Assembly: GCF_029227915.1 (NCBI RefSeq)
Contig: NC_079889.1
Location: 11,488,001 to 11,552,000, forward strand
Direction of reading: 5' to 3'
Length of the DNA stretch: 64,000 nt
From: Hydractinia symbiolongicarpus
Taxonomy: Eukaryota > Cnidaria > Hydrozoa > Anthoathecata > Hydractiniidae
Shown here piece by piece: positions 21,229 through 32,516 of this stretch. The notes beneath the pieces were generated by a model that was given only the letters and a program-made list of their open reading frames with translations, did not search any database and was not told where the DNA came from. The translations under genes were made by a program, and so were the position numbers. Position 1 is the first letter of the stretch; every line of letters starts with the position of its first letter.

Positions 21229-22608
21229 GTGTTCACAGTAAAGCAACCAGGTTCAATGTAAGGTACACATATTCATTGAAATGTACACATGTTCATTGTA
21301 AGGTACAGAAAGTCATTGGAGGGTATACATGCTCCGTGTGCGGTAGGCTTGTTCACTGTAAGGGACACATGTTTATTGCCAGGTGTACATGATTATTGTT
21401 AATTACACGTTTTCACTGCAAGGTAACCATGTTTATTTTAGGGAAGACGTGTTCAAAGTAAGGCAACCACGTTCATTGTAAGGTAGATATCTTCATTGTA
21501 AGTTACACCTGCTCATTGTAAGGTAGAAATCATAATTGTGTGGCAAACTTGCTCCCTGTAACGTAGACTGACATACTGTAAGGTAAACATGTTCATTGTA
21601 ATGCACATTTGTTCATTGTAAGGGTCACTTGTGCATTGTGAGGTATATATGGTCATAGTAAGGTTAGCATGTTCATTGTACGGTGTACATTCTCATTATA
21701 AGGTACACATGTTCATTGTAACGTAGACAAAGTCATTGTAGGATAGACATGCTCCGTGTAAAGTAGGCTTCTTCACTGTAAAGCAACAATGTTCATTGTA
21801 AAGTAGACATGTTCATTGCAAGGTAGAGATATCCATTGTAGGGTACACTGTAAGCTAAACATATTCATTGTAAGGCAGATATGTAGTTTTTATAGGTCAA
21901 TTTTTCAATGTGAGTTAACATGGTCATTGTAAGGTTACCATGTTCATTATAAGGTACACATGTTTTTTTGGAGGCACATGAGTTCAATGTCACGTAACCA
22001 TGTACGTTGTAAGGGACACATGTGCATTTTAAGGTACACATGTTCATTGTAAGGCACACAAAGCCATTGTTGGGTAGACATGCTCCGTGTACCCATGGCT
22101 TGTTCACTGTAAGGTAACCATGTTTATTGTGAGGGACACATGTTCATTGCCGAGTGTGCTAGGTACAATTGTTCACTGCAAGGCAACCATTTTCATTGTA
22201 AGGTAGAGATATTCATTGCAAGGTAGTCATGCTCCCTGTAACATACACCGGTACACCATAAGATAGACATGTTCATTCTAAGACAGATATGTTCTCTTTA
22301 AGGGTCAATTATACATTGTAAGGTAGACATGTTCATTAGAGGGTATACATGTTCATTATAAGGTACACATTTTCACATTAAGGTATACATCATTGTATAG
22401 TAGACATGTTCAGTGTAAGACATGCATGTTCATTGTAAGGCGTAATTGATTATTCTAAGGTAAACATGTTCAATAAAAGGTACACATGTTCACTGTAAGG
22501 TAGGCATGTTCATTGTAGAACGCACGTGTCCACTGCAAGGCAACCATATTCATTGTAATGTGGACATGTTCATTGTGAGGTAGAGATAATCATTGTAGGG
22601 TAGACTTG
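21229..22608 (+). repeat. higher-order repeat B, copy 2 (offset 6,279)
   Basis: Partner of 14,950-16,330. An 11-base deletion near 22,157 (GTGTGCTAGG against GTGTGCATG..GCTAGG) shortens the offset slightly in its right part. Confidence 0.85.
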
Positions 22609-22650
22609 CTGCCTGTAACGTAGACCGGTACACTGTAAGGTAAACATGTT

Positions 22651-24181
22651 CATTGTAAAGCAACAATGTTCATTGTAAAGTAGACATGTTCATTGTAAGG
22701 TAGACACATTCACTGTAGGGTGGATAGGTTTCCTGTATGGTAGACTTGTTCAGTGTGAGGCACGCGTGTTCATTGTAAGGCGTAATTGTTTAATCTAAGG
22801 TTAATATGTTCATTGTAAGGTACACATGTTCGCTGTAAGATAAGCATGTTTATTGTGGGAAACACGTGTTCACTGTGAAGCAACCATGTTCAATGTAAGG
22901 TACACATATTCATTGTAAGGTGCACATGTTCATTGTAAGGGAGACAAAGTCATTGGAGGGCAGACATGCTCCGTGTGCGGTAGGTTTGTTCGCTGTAAGG
23001 GATACGTGTTCATTGCTGGGTGTACATGGTTATTGCTAGGTACACGTGTTCACTGTAAGGTAACCATGTTTATTGTAGGGAAGGCGTATTCACAGTAAGG
23101 CAACCATGTTCATTGTAAGGTAGATATCTTCATTGTAAGCTACACATGCTCATTTTAAGGTCAAAATCATCATTGTAGGGCAGACTTGATAGCTGTTCCG
23201 TAGAATGGCACACTGTAAGATAAACATGTTCATTGTAAGGCACATTTGTTCATTGTAAGGGTCACTTGGTCATTGTCAGGCATACATGGTCATAGTAAGG
23301 TTAGAATGTTCATTATAAGTTAGACATTTTCAATATAAGGTATATATGTTTATTGTAAGGTACACATGTTTAATGTAAGGTAAACGAAGTCACTGTAGGA
23401 TAGACATGCTCCGTGTCAGGTACAATTGTTCACTGTAAAACAACAATTTTCATTGTAAAGTAGACATGTTCATTGTAAGGTAGAGATATCCATTGTAGGG
23501 AAGACTTGCTCCCTGCAACGTAGAGTAGTACACTGTACGCAATTGTTCATTCTAAGGTAGAGTGTCATTGTAAGGTAACCATGTTCGTTGTAAGTTACAC
23601 ATATTCCTTGAAAGGAAGACATTTTCATTGTAGGGTGGACAGGTTCCCTGCAATGTAAACTTATTCACTGAAAGCCAGACATTATCATTGTAAGGCACAG
23701 GTGTTCATTGTAGGGTATATATGATCATTGTAAGGTACCCACTTTCATTGTAAGGTAGACATGTTCACTGTAGGGTGGATAGATTTCCTGTATGGTAGAC
23801 ATGTTCAGTGTGAGGCATGCATGTTCATTGTATGGCGTAATTGTTCATTGTAAGGTAAGAATGTTCATTGTAAGGTACACATGTTCACTGTAAGTTGGGC
23901 ATGTTCATTGTAGCAAACACGTGTTCACTGTAGGGCAACCATGTTCATTGTAACGTACACATGTTCATTGTAAGGTAGACAAAGTCATTGTAGGGTAGAC
24001 ATGCTCCGTGTACGGTAGGCCTGTTCACTGTAAGGCAACCATGTTCAATGTAGGGTACACATTTTTATTGTAATGTACACATGTTCATTGTAAGGTAGAC
24101 AAAGTCGTTGTAGGATAGACATGCGCCGTGTAAGGTAGGCTTGTTCACTGTAAAGCAACAATGTTCATTGTAAAGTAGACA
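22651..24181 (+). repeat. higher-order repeat A, copy 2 (offset 9,411)
   Basis: Partner of 13,240-14,770 at a constant offset of 9,411 bp. The flanks on both sides belong to other higher-order families, which shows mosaic exchange within the array. Confidence 0.85.
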
Positions 24182-24193
24182 TGTTCACTGGAG

Positions 24194-25103
24194 GGTGGAT
24201 ATGTTTCCTGTATGGTAGACATTTTCAGTGTGAGGCACGCGTGTTCATTGTAAGGCGTAATTGTTCAGTCTAAGGTTAATATATTTATTGTAAGGTACAC
24301 ATGTTCGCTGTAAGTTAAGCATGTTCATTGTGGGAAACACGTGTTCACTGTAAAGCAACCATGTTCAATATAAGGTATACATATTCATTGTAAGGTACAC
24401 ATGTTCATTGTAAGGGAGGCAAAGTCATTGGAGGGCAGACATGCTCCGTGTGCGGTAGGCTTGTTCACTCTAAGGGACACATGTTCATTGCCGGGTGTAC
24501 ATGGTTAATGTTAGGTATACGTGTTCACTGTACAGTAACCATGTTTATTGTAGGGAAGACGTGTTCAAAGTAAGGCAACCACGTTCATTGTAAGGTAGAT
24601 ATCTTCATTGTAAGTTACACCTTCTCATTGTAAGGTAAAAATCTTAATTGTGGGGCAAACTTGCTCCCTGTAACGTAGACTGACACACTGTAACGTAAAC
24701 ATGTTCATTGTAATGCACATTTGTTCATTGTAAGAGACACTTGTTCATTGCGAGGTATATATGGTCATAGTAAGGTTAGCATGTTCATTGTACGGTGTAC
24801 ATTCTCATTATAAGGTACACATGTTCATTGTAACGTAGACAAAGTCATTGTAGGATAGACATGCTCCGTGTAAGGTAGGCTTCTTCACTGTAAAGCAACA
24901 ATGTTCATTGTAAAGTAGACATGTTCATTGCAAGGTAGAGATATCCATTGTAGGGTACACTGTAAGCTAAACATATTCATTGTAAAGCAGATATGTAGTT
25001 TTTATAGCTCAATTTTTCAATGTGAGGTAGCATGGTCATTGTAAGGTTACCATGTTCATTATAAGGTACAGATGTTTTTTTGGAGGCACATGAGTTCGAT
25101 ATC
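24194..25103 (+). repeat. higher-order repeat C, copy 2; interrupted by the LINE
   Basis: Partner of 16,331-17,240. The match ends exactly at GTTCGATATC, where the LINE starts, and resumes at ACGTAACCATG (29,707). Confidence 0.9.
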
Positions 25104-25170
25104 TAAAAATAAAAAGTCTAAAAACTCATTTTTAAGCCCATTTTTGAAATCTACATTTCAGCACAAAAAA

Positions 25171-26502
25171 ATGGCGGTGGGAAGACGTATTATTACTCGC
25201 TCCGTGAGTAGCTTGGATCATGAATGCTCTAATACCGAAAATTTGAATTCAAATATTGAAAGAGATGGCATTGTACTACCTGAAGATGAAACCATCGAAG
25301 TTGATGTAAATGGTGAGAATTTTGATTTAAGAAGTATGTTCGAAAAGTTTCAGTTGAGTATCACTAAAGACATACAAAAACTTAGAGAATCTCAACACTG
25401 CGAAAAATGGAAGTATTTGGAAACATGTATTCATGACCTCAAAGAGGAAAATATTGTTTTAAAATCTCAGTTACGGGAAATGACGAACTGTATGGAAATT
25501 TACATGAAATGTTTCGAACATTTTAAACTGGAAAATCATTGTTCCGTGACGGGGTTAATTTCCTCTACAGATACAAACTCACGCAAGTTCACAGACTATT
25601 CAAAAATTGCGTCAGTCCCAGATGATCAATTTATCATAGATTCAAAAGATCGATCATCGTCTTCTTTATCAAACTTATCACCAATTTGTATTGCTACAAA
25701 CACGTCTGATGATCCTCTTAATGACTCTATCGAAAATTCTCTTGATACAGAAATAAACAACATTTCTATACACCAATCATCATTTTCTTCAGCTAAGAAC
25801 AGTGAGAGAAAACAATCATTATCTAAACAGCTATTTGAAATTAGAAATGCACAGAAAAGAAAATTTATTATATGGAAAAAAAACCAAAAGTCGTTAAAAG
25901 ATAGATTAGAAAAACTTGCTGGCTATAACAACCTTCCGACCATTACGAATCATGAAGCTTGCAGAACTACAGGCGATGAAACCATTCCTGCCGAATCAAA
26001 CAGCGTAACTTGTATTGTGGGAGATAGCATGTTAAAGCATGTCTCACACTGGAAAATTAACAACAAATTGACATCAAAGCAAAAAATAATTGTCAAGTCA
26101 TTTTCTGGTGCAAAAACGGCGCACATGGTAAATTATTTGAAACCAACGCTGGACGAAGTTAATCCTGATCATTTAATTATTCATATTGGAACGAACGATT
26201 TACCGTCTAACGAAACTCCTAAAAATATTGCTTCAAAAATTGTAAATATGACAACTGAAGTTATTACGGGAAAAAACATGATTGTTTCAGTTTCTGAAAT
26301 AATAACGAGGGATGATAAATTGAAAATGAAGGCGGGTTATGTAAACAGTTTTTTACGTGAATTATGTATTCAACGAAACATTGGCTTTATACAGCATAAC
26401 AACATCACGTGTAATCATCTCAATGCCAGTAAGCTTCATTTAAACAAACAAGGGACAAAAAATCTAATTATAAACCTCACCGGACATTTAGAAAAATACT
26501 GA
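25171..26502 (+). CDS. LINE ORF1: coiled coil plus SGNH esterase domain
   Basis: 443 residues from the first ATG of the element (AAAAAAATGG context). The same frame runs 33 codons further upstream into satellite and leader DNA, so that ATG is not native. A Leu/Ile-rich amphipathic helix at about residues 55-120 is a probable coiled coil for self-association. Ser-rich linker, then a basic stretch (228-247). The esterase-like domain spans about 278-440: block I GDS with nucleophile Ser286, block III GTND (340-343), and the final His423 in KLHLN. At the usual Asp position three before that His there is Ser420, so catalysis may be altered; some LINE relatives share this. ORF1 proteins of this group bind RNA/DNA and membranes or lipids; the actual role is uncertain. 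It ends at UGA (26,500-26,502). Confidence 0.9.
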   Translation: MAVGRRIITRSVSSLDHECSNTENLNSNIERDGIVLPEDETIEVDVNGENFDLRSMFEKFQLSITKDIQKLRESQHCEKWKYLETCIHDLKEENIVLKSQLREMTNCMEIYMKCFEHFKLENHCSVTGLISSTDTNSRKFTDYSKIASVPDDQFIIDSKDRSSSSLSNLSPICIATNTSDDPLNDSIENSLDTEINNISIHQSSFSSAKNSERKQSLSKQLFEIRNAQKRKFIIWKKNQKSLKDRLEKLAGYNNLPTITNHEACRTTGDETIPAESNSVTCIVGDSMLKHVSHWKINNKLTSKQKIIVKSFSGAKTAHMVNYLKPTLDEVNPDHLIIHIGTNDLPSNETPKNIASKIVNMTTEVITGKNMIVSVSEIITRDDKLKMKAGYVNSFLRELCIQRNIGFIQHNNITCNHLNASKLHLNKQGTKNLIINLTGHLEKY

Positions 26503-29475
26503 CAAGTCGAGCATGGATCCAACGTTTCGTCAGAACAACAAATTATAGTGGCTGACGATTGCGCGCTATTAAACATAAAAAAATTGCACCCCACAAAATT
26601 ATTGATCGGACATCTAAATATAAATTCACTTAGAAGCAAAGTACTATCCTTACAGGAGGTTGTCAAGGATCATTTGGACATTCTGCTGATATCTGAATCG
26701 AAACTTGATCAATCGTTTACCGATGCTTCAATTGCCTTAAATGGTTTCAAACGTCCCTATCGAAGAGACCGAAACAAAAATGGCGGGGGATTGGTTTTGT
26801 ATGTTAATTGCGAAATAATTAGTAATGCTATAAAACTCCCTTCTTTACCTGAAGATATCGAAATAGTTGGGATCGAAGTTATCCTTCGTGCACAAAAATG
26901 GCCCGTACTGGGCATTTACAAACCACCCAATCAACGCTGCGATTATTTTCTTGAAAACCTTGGTAAAGTCCTAGATTCGTTTCATTACGAAAATTGTATA
27001 ATAATGGGCGACTTCAACAGCCACGAATCCGAATTATCAATCTTAAAAACTCACTATAATCTTTCAAACTTAATTGATTCACCAACTTGTTACAAGAACC
27101 CTGCGAACCCATCCTGTATTGATCATATATGGGTTTCTGACAAGAAAAGGTTCACAAATAGCTGTGCAATAGAGACAGGACTGTCCGATTGGCACAAACT
27201 CACTGTGACTGTTATAAAAGCGGAGATGCCAAAAAAGAAACCCCGCATTATAAAGTACAGGTCTATAAAAAACTTCAATAAATCCGAATTCCAAAAAGAC
27301 CTTACTAAGTCAATGGAGTTACAGGAAGTGAATTTCGCAAACCTCGATACAGCTTTTAAGAATGTAATTGAAAAACATATGCCAGTGAAGCAAAAGATGG
27401 TTAGAAACAATCATGCACCATTTATTACGAAGAGAGTACGCAAAGAAATTATGATAAGAAGTAGAAAAAGAAACGTATATAATTCGAATCCAACTGCTGA
27501 AAATTGGAACTCTTTTCGAATTCAAAGGAATAAGTGTGCAAAGATTGTCAGAGATGCAAGAAAGAATTATTACAGAAAACTTGACGTGTCGAAAGTTCGA
27601 GACAACAAAGCATTTTGGAAAATCGTGAAACCAAATTTCTCCAAGAAAGCAATCAAGGAAAATATAACTTCGTTAGTCGAAGATGATGCTGTTTTACGAA
27701 ATAAAGTTGAAATTGCAAACGTCATGAATGATTATTTCGTAAATATCACAAGATCACTGAATGTAAACAACATCCCTGAAAACAATCCAGGAACAGCTGA
27801 TGATTGCTCTCGTACCGAGGTTGATGCAATTATTTAAAGTTTCAAAGAACATCCGAGCATAAAAAATATCAAATCAAAATTCTCCAAAAGTGCTGACATG
27901 GACGAAATGAAATTCTGTCATGTTTCTGTTGAAAAATTAAAACTTTATATTGGTTCTTTAAAAAGTGGCAAGGCTTGTCCAGAGGGAGACATACCTGCAG
28001 ATCTTCTCAAAGCTCACGCAAATGTTTTTGTTAAGCAGTTGAGTCACTGTTTTAATGACTCAGTAGATAGGTGCATCTTTCCTGAGTCTTTGAAATTTGC
28101 GGATGTGTCTCCACTCTACAAAGCAAAGTCTAGGGTCTGCAAAGAAAATTATCTACCAGTTAGTAAACTGCCAAACATGGCTAAGGTGTTTGAAAAAATC
28201 TTATTTGAACAGATAAGTGAGTTCATGGAGGGGAAAATGTCCCCTATATTGTCTGGATTCAGGAAAGGATACAGTAGCCAACATGCTCTTTTAAATCTAA
28301 TGTGCTTTCTTCAAAGAAAGTTAGACTCTAAAAAGTGTGTTGCTGCCTTGCTCATGGATCTAAGCAAGGCTTTTGACTGTATTAACCACAAGCTACTTAT
28401 TGCTAAGCTTCATGCTTATGGATTTTCTTCTAGTGCATTATCTTTTATTTGGAGCTATTTAAAGCAGCGCTTTCAGAGAGTAGGTATTGATGGGGTTTTT
28501 GGTTGTTGGAAGGAAATTTTTTCTGGTATACCACAGGGGTCAATTTTGGGGCCGTTACTGTTTAACATATTTTTAAATGATTTTCTTTTTCAATATGACG
28601 TGAATATGCCGCCCTGCTCTGATATTCTAGTGTGTAACTATGCTGACGATAATACGTTTTGTGCATCAGCTGAAACCTTTCACGAAGTAAAATATATGTT
28701 AGAACAACTTTTTAGGTCAGCAGCTTTATGGTTTTCCGATAATGGCTTGCAATTAAACGCAAGCAAATGCGATTTTATAATATTCGGAAAGCCAGAAAGT
28801 CCACAAATCCGGCATTTAAATTTAAATGGAGCAATTTTATCTGCATCCAAATGTGTAAAGCTTCTTGGTATTAAATTTGACAGTCAACTTACTTTTGCAG
28901 ATCATATAAACACACTGTGCAAAAGAGCTAGCTGTAAATCTAATGCCCTGAAGAGAATTTCCTGGATTGTTGATAATAAACAGAAAAGTTTATTATATGC
29001 AACATTCATAGCATCTGAGTTCAATTATTGTCCTTTAGTCTGGGGATTTAATAGCAGGAAATCTATTTCAAAGGTGGATAGAGTTTTAAAAAGGGCAAGG
29101 TCTCATTCTAAAGTGGAATCCATTTCTTCTACGAAAAGAATTCATATGCAACATTGTAGACAATTACTAAAAGAGGTCTACAAGACGAAATGGAAATTGA
29201 ATCCTTCCTACATGGAAGGTGTGTTTCAGTTTAGAAATGATACTGGATATAATTTAAGGTCATCAAGTGCTTTAGTTAGACCTAGAATAAAATCTTCAAA
29301 ATATGGGCTGCAAACATTTGGATATATAGCCTCCCAATTATGGAATTCTCTTCCTGATGAAATCAAATCTGCAGAGTCTTTGGTCAAATTCTGTAGAGCT
29401 ATGGGCGAATTTTCTTCTTTCCAATGCAAATGTCGGATCTGTGCAGAATACATAATTAATTTAGGGATTATTTAA
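26503..29475 (+). pseudogene. LINE ORF2: AP-endonuclease and reverse transcriptase, one internal stop
   Basis: Open in the same frame as ORF1 immediately after its UGA, for 990 residues with a single TAA at 27,835-27,837. The endonuclease half has GHLNINSLRSK, ISESKLD, GIYKPPN, IIMGDFNS, SCIDHIWVSD and SDWHKLTV, covering the Asn, Glu, Tyr, Asp/Asn and terminal Asp-His catalytic sites. The RT half, counted from Met at 27,898, has catalytic Asp154 (LLMDLSKAFD), GIPQGSILGPLLF, NYADD (Asp250/251), then LLGIKFD and the C-terminal LWNSLPDEIK block of CR1/L2 proteins. There is no ATG between the ORF1 stop and MGDFN (about 27,004); a frame opening at 26,548 would start with GTG. Target-primed reverse transcription in the nucleus would be its job. 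The TAA disables it here unless read through. Confidence 0.92.
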
Positions 29476-29706
29476 TTTTTCGTTTAAACAGTCGATTTTA
29501 ATTAGTCTTAATAGACTAACCATCTTCTCCAGTAGAGTCTTTCATGTTTTTCCGCCAAAAAGCTTCCGGATTGATTCTACTAGAGAAATGGTATTTTATT
29601 ATTATATATTATTAGTTTTTTTATTAGTATATTTTATTAGTATATTTTAAATCTTTTGTACATTATCGACTATAAATAAAGCAATCTATCTATCTATCTA
29701 TCTATC
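29476..29706 (+). other. LINE 3' region with AATAAA and (TATC)n tail
   Basis: Non-coding AT-rich sequence follows the ORF2 stop. A short inverted pair (TCTCCAGTAGA at 29,526-29,536 and TCTACTAGAGA at 29,576-29,586) could form a hairpin of the kind recognised by LINE RTs at the 3' end. AATAAA lies near 29,675 and the end is about five TATC repeats, the microsatellite-type tail common in CR1/L2-group elements instead of poly(A). Confidence 0.65.
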
Positions 29707-30525
29707 ACGTAACCATGTTCGTTGTAAGGGACACATGTGCATTTTAAGGTACACATGTTCATTGTAAGGCACACAAAGCCATTGTTGGGTAGACATGCTC
29801 CGTGTACCCATGGCTTGTTCACTGTAAGGTAACCATGTTTATTGTGAGGGACACATGTTCATTGCCGAGTGTGCATGTTCATTGCTAGGTACAATTGTTC
29901 ACTGCAAGGCAACCATGTTCATTGTAAGGTAGAGATATTCATTGCAAGGTAGTCACGCTCCCTGTAACATACACCGGTACACTATAAGATAAACATGTTC
30001 ATTCTAAGACACATATGTTCTCTTTAAGGGTCAATTATTCATTGTAAGGTAGACATTTTCATTGGAGGGTATACATGTTCATTATAAGGTACACATTTTC
30101 ACATTAAGGTATACATGATTGTATGGTAGACTTGTTCAGTGTGAGGCACGCGTGTTCATTGTAAGGCGTAATTGTTTAATCTAAGATTAATATGTTCATT
30201 GTAAGGTACACATGTTCGCTGTAAGATAAGCATGTTTATTGTGGGAAACACGTGTTCACTGTGAAGCAACCATGTTCAATGTAAGGTACACATATTCATT
30301 GTAAGGTACACATGTTCATTGTAAGGGAGACAAAGTCATTGGAGGGTAGACATGCTCCGTGTGCGGTAGGTTTGTTTACTGTAAGGGATACGTGTTCATT
30401 GCTGGGTGTACATGGTTATTGTTAGGTACACGTGTTCACTGTAAGGTAACCATGTATATTGTAGGGAAGGTGTATTCACAGTAAGGCAACCATGGTCATT
30501 GTAAGGTAGATATCTTCATTGTAAG

Positions 30526-32516
30526 GTACACATGTTCAATGTAAGGTAAACGAAGTCACTGTAGGATAGACATGCTCCGTGTCAGGTACGATTGTTCACT
30601 GTAAAACAACAATTTTCATTGTAAAGTAGACATGTTCATTGTAAGGTAGAGATATCCATTGTAGGGAAGACTTGCTCCCTGCAACGTAGAGTAGTACACT
30701 GTACGCAATTGTTCATTCTAAGGTAGAGTGTCATTGTAAGGTAACCATATTTGTTGTAAGTTACACATATTCCTTGTAAGGTAGACATGTTCATTGTAGG
30801 GTGGACAGGTTCCCTGCAATGTAAACTTATTCACTGAAAGCCAGACATTATCATTGTAAGGCACAGGTGTTCATTGTAGGGTATATATGATCATTGTAAG
30901 GTACCCACTTTCATTGTAAGGTAGACATGTTCACTGTAGGGTGGATAGGTTTCCTGTATGGTAGACATGTTCAGTGTGAGGCATGCATGTTCCTTGTATG
31001 GCGTAATTGTTCATTGTAAGGCGTAATTGTTTATTCTAAGGTAAACATGTTCATTGTAAGGTACACATGTTTACTGTAAGGTAGGCATGTTCATTGTAGA
31101 AAGCACGTGTCCACTGTAAGTCAACCATGTTCATTGTAATGTGGACATGTTCATTGTGAGGTAGAGATAATCATTGTAGGGTAGACTTGCCGCCTGTAAC
31201 GTAGACCGGTACACTGTAAGGTATACATGTTCATTGTAAAGCAGATATGTTCATTTTCAGATTCAATTTTTCATTGTAAGGTGGACATGTTCATTGTAGG
31301 GTGGACAGGTTGCTGAAGGCAAGGGTTAGGGTTAGGGTTACGGTTAGGGTTAGGATTAGGGTTAGGTAACATTGTAAGGCACAAGTGTTCATTGTAGGTT
31401 ATACTTGTTCATTGTAAGGTACCCATTTTCATTGTCAGGCAGACATGTTCACTGCAGAGTGGATAGGTTTCTTGTGTGGTAGACATGTTCAGTGTGAGGC
31501 ATGCATGTTCATTGTATGGCGTAATTGTTCATTGTAAGGCGTAATTGTTCATTCTAAGGTTAATGTTCATTGTAAGGTACACATGTTCACTGTAAGATAA
31601 GCACGTTCATTGTGGGAAACACGTGTTTACTGTAAAGCAACCATTTTCAATGAAAGGCACACATATTCATTGTAAGGTACACATGTTCATTGTAAGGTAG
31701 ACAAATCATTGGAGGGTAGACATGCTCCGTGTACGGTAGGCATGTTCACTGTAAGGGACACATGTTCATTGCCGGGTGCAATTGGTTATTGTTTGGTACA
31801 CGTGTTTACTGTGAGGTAACCATGTTTATTGTAGGGAAGACGTGTTCACAGTAGGGCAACCATGTTCATTGTAAGGTAGATATCTTCATTGTAAGGTAGA
31901 GCATTTAGGGCAGACTTGCTCCCTGTTACGTAGACTGCCACACTGTAAGAAAAACATGTTCATTGTCAGGCACATTTGTTCATTGTGAGGGTTACTTGTT
32001 CATTGTGAGGTATACATGGTCATAGTAAGGATAGCATGTTCATTTTAAGATACACACTTTCAATATAAAGTACATATATTAATTGTAAAGTACACATGTT
32101 CAATGTAAGGTAGACAAAGCCACTGTAGGATAGACATGCTCGTGTAAGGTAGGCCTGTTTACTGTAAGGCAACAATAATCATTGTAAAGTAGACTTGATC
32201 ATTGTAAGGTAGAGATATCCATTCTAGGGTAGACTTGCTCCCTGTAACGTAGGCTGGTACACTGTAAGATAAAGATATTCTTGTAAGGTAAACATGCTCA
32301 TTGTAAGGCAGATATATAGTTGTTATACGTCAGTTTCTCATTGTGAGGTAACATGGTCATTGTAAGGTTACCATGTTCATTGTAAGGTACACATACTCCT
32401 TGTAAGGTAGACTCGTTTATTGTAGGGTTGTCAGGTTCGCTGTAAAGTAGACTGGGTCACTGTAAGTTACACATGTTCATTATCAGGTACACATGTAGGT
32501 AGACAGGAACATTGCA
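30526..32516 (+). repeat. higher-order repeat D, copy 2 (offset 12,286), contains telomeric tract
   Basis: Partner of 18,240-20,230 with few differences. The copies part after GGAACATTGCAAGG at the right end. Confidence 0.85.
31323..31366 (+). repeat. interstitial telomeric tract, copy 2
   Basis: Same 44-bp tract with the same TTACGG and TTAGGA variants in the same places and the same flanks as copy 1. It is a duplicate of one original event rather than a new telomere insertion. Confidence 0.95.

Larger units (their letters stand above)
12776..25103 (+). repeat. 20-bp satellite array, segment 1 (forward orientation)
   Basis: From about 12,776 the sequence becomes a tandem of roughly 20-bp units of the type ATGTTCATTGTAAGGTACAC. 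Common variants end GTAGAC, or read AGGTTCCCTGTAAGGTAGAC, TGGGTCACTGTAAGTTACAC, TTGCTCCCTGTAACGTAGAC or TTGTTCACTGTAAAGCAACC. Adjacent units differ more than units one higher-order period apart, so the amplified unit is now kilobases long. Across variants, TC-N2-TGTA is nearly invariant. The segment ends where the CR1-like LINE begins. There are no genes. Short minus-strand frames of 60-80 codons recur because three 20-bp units make 60 bp, that is, 20 codons. Confidence 0.97.
25104..29706 (+). mobile_element. CR1/L2-group LINE inserted in the satellite, near complete
   Basis: 4,603 bp interrupt the array precisely between GTTCGATATC and ACGTAACCATG, which are contiguous in the paralogue at 17,240/17,241. 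The order is a short 5' leader (67 bp), ORF1 (25,171-26,502), ORF2 (26,503-29,475, broken once), a 231-bp 3' region, AATAAA near 29,675 and a (TATC)n tail. An ORF1 with an SGNH esterase domain and an ORF2 with an AP-type endonuclease plus RT are the hallmark of the CR1/L2 group (established knowledge). The short leader suggests either full length or slight 5' truncation. No target duplication beyond a possible TATC, which is indistinguishable from the tail. Confidence 0.93.

Noticed and set aside
14534-22107. Recurring 60-80 codon minus-strand frames in the satellite (for example 15,586-15,828 and 21,865-22,107) with 20-residue periodic peptides
   Set aside because: Three 20-bp units give 60 bp, so any frame repeats every 20 codons, and the consensus itself supplies a TGA (CAA-TGA) once per 60 bp. 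The longer frames exist only where units have mutated. The same frame at two loci reflects duplication of the DNA, not selection on protein.
25072-25170. Upstream extension of LINE ORF1 by 33 codons into the satellite
   Set aside because: The extension lies partly in array DNA present before insertion and partly in the short leader. The first ATG of the element itself is at 25,171.
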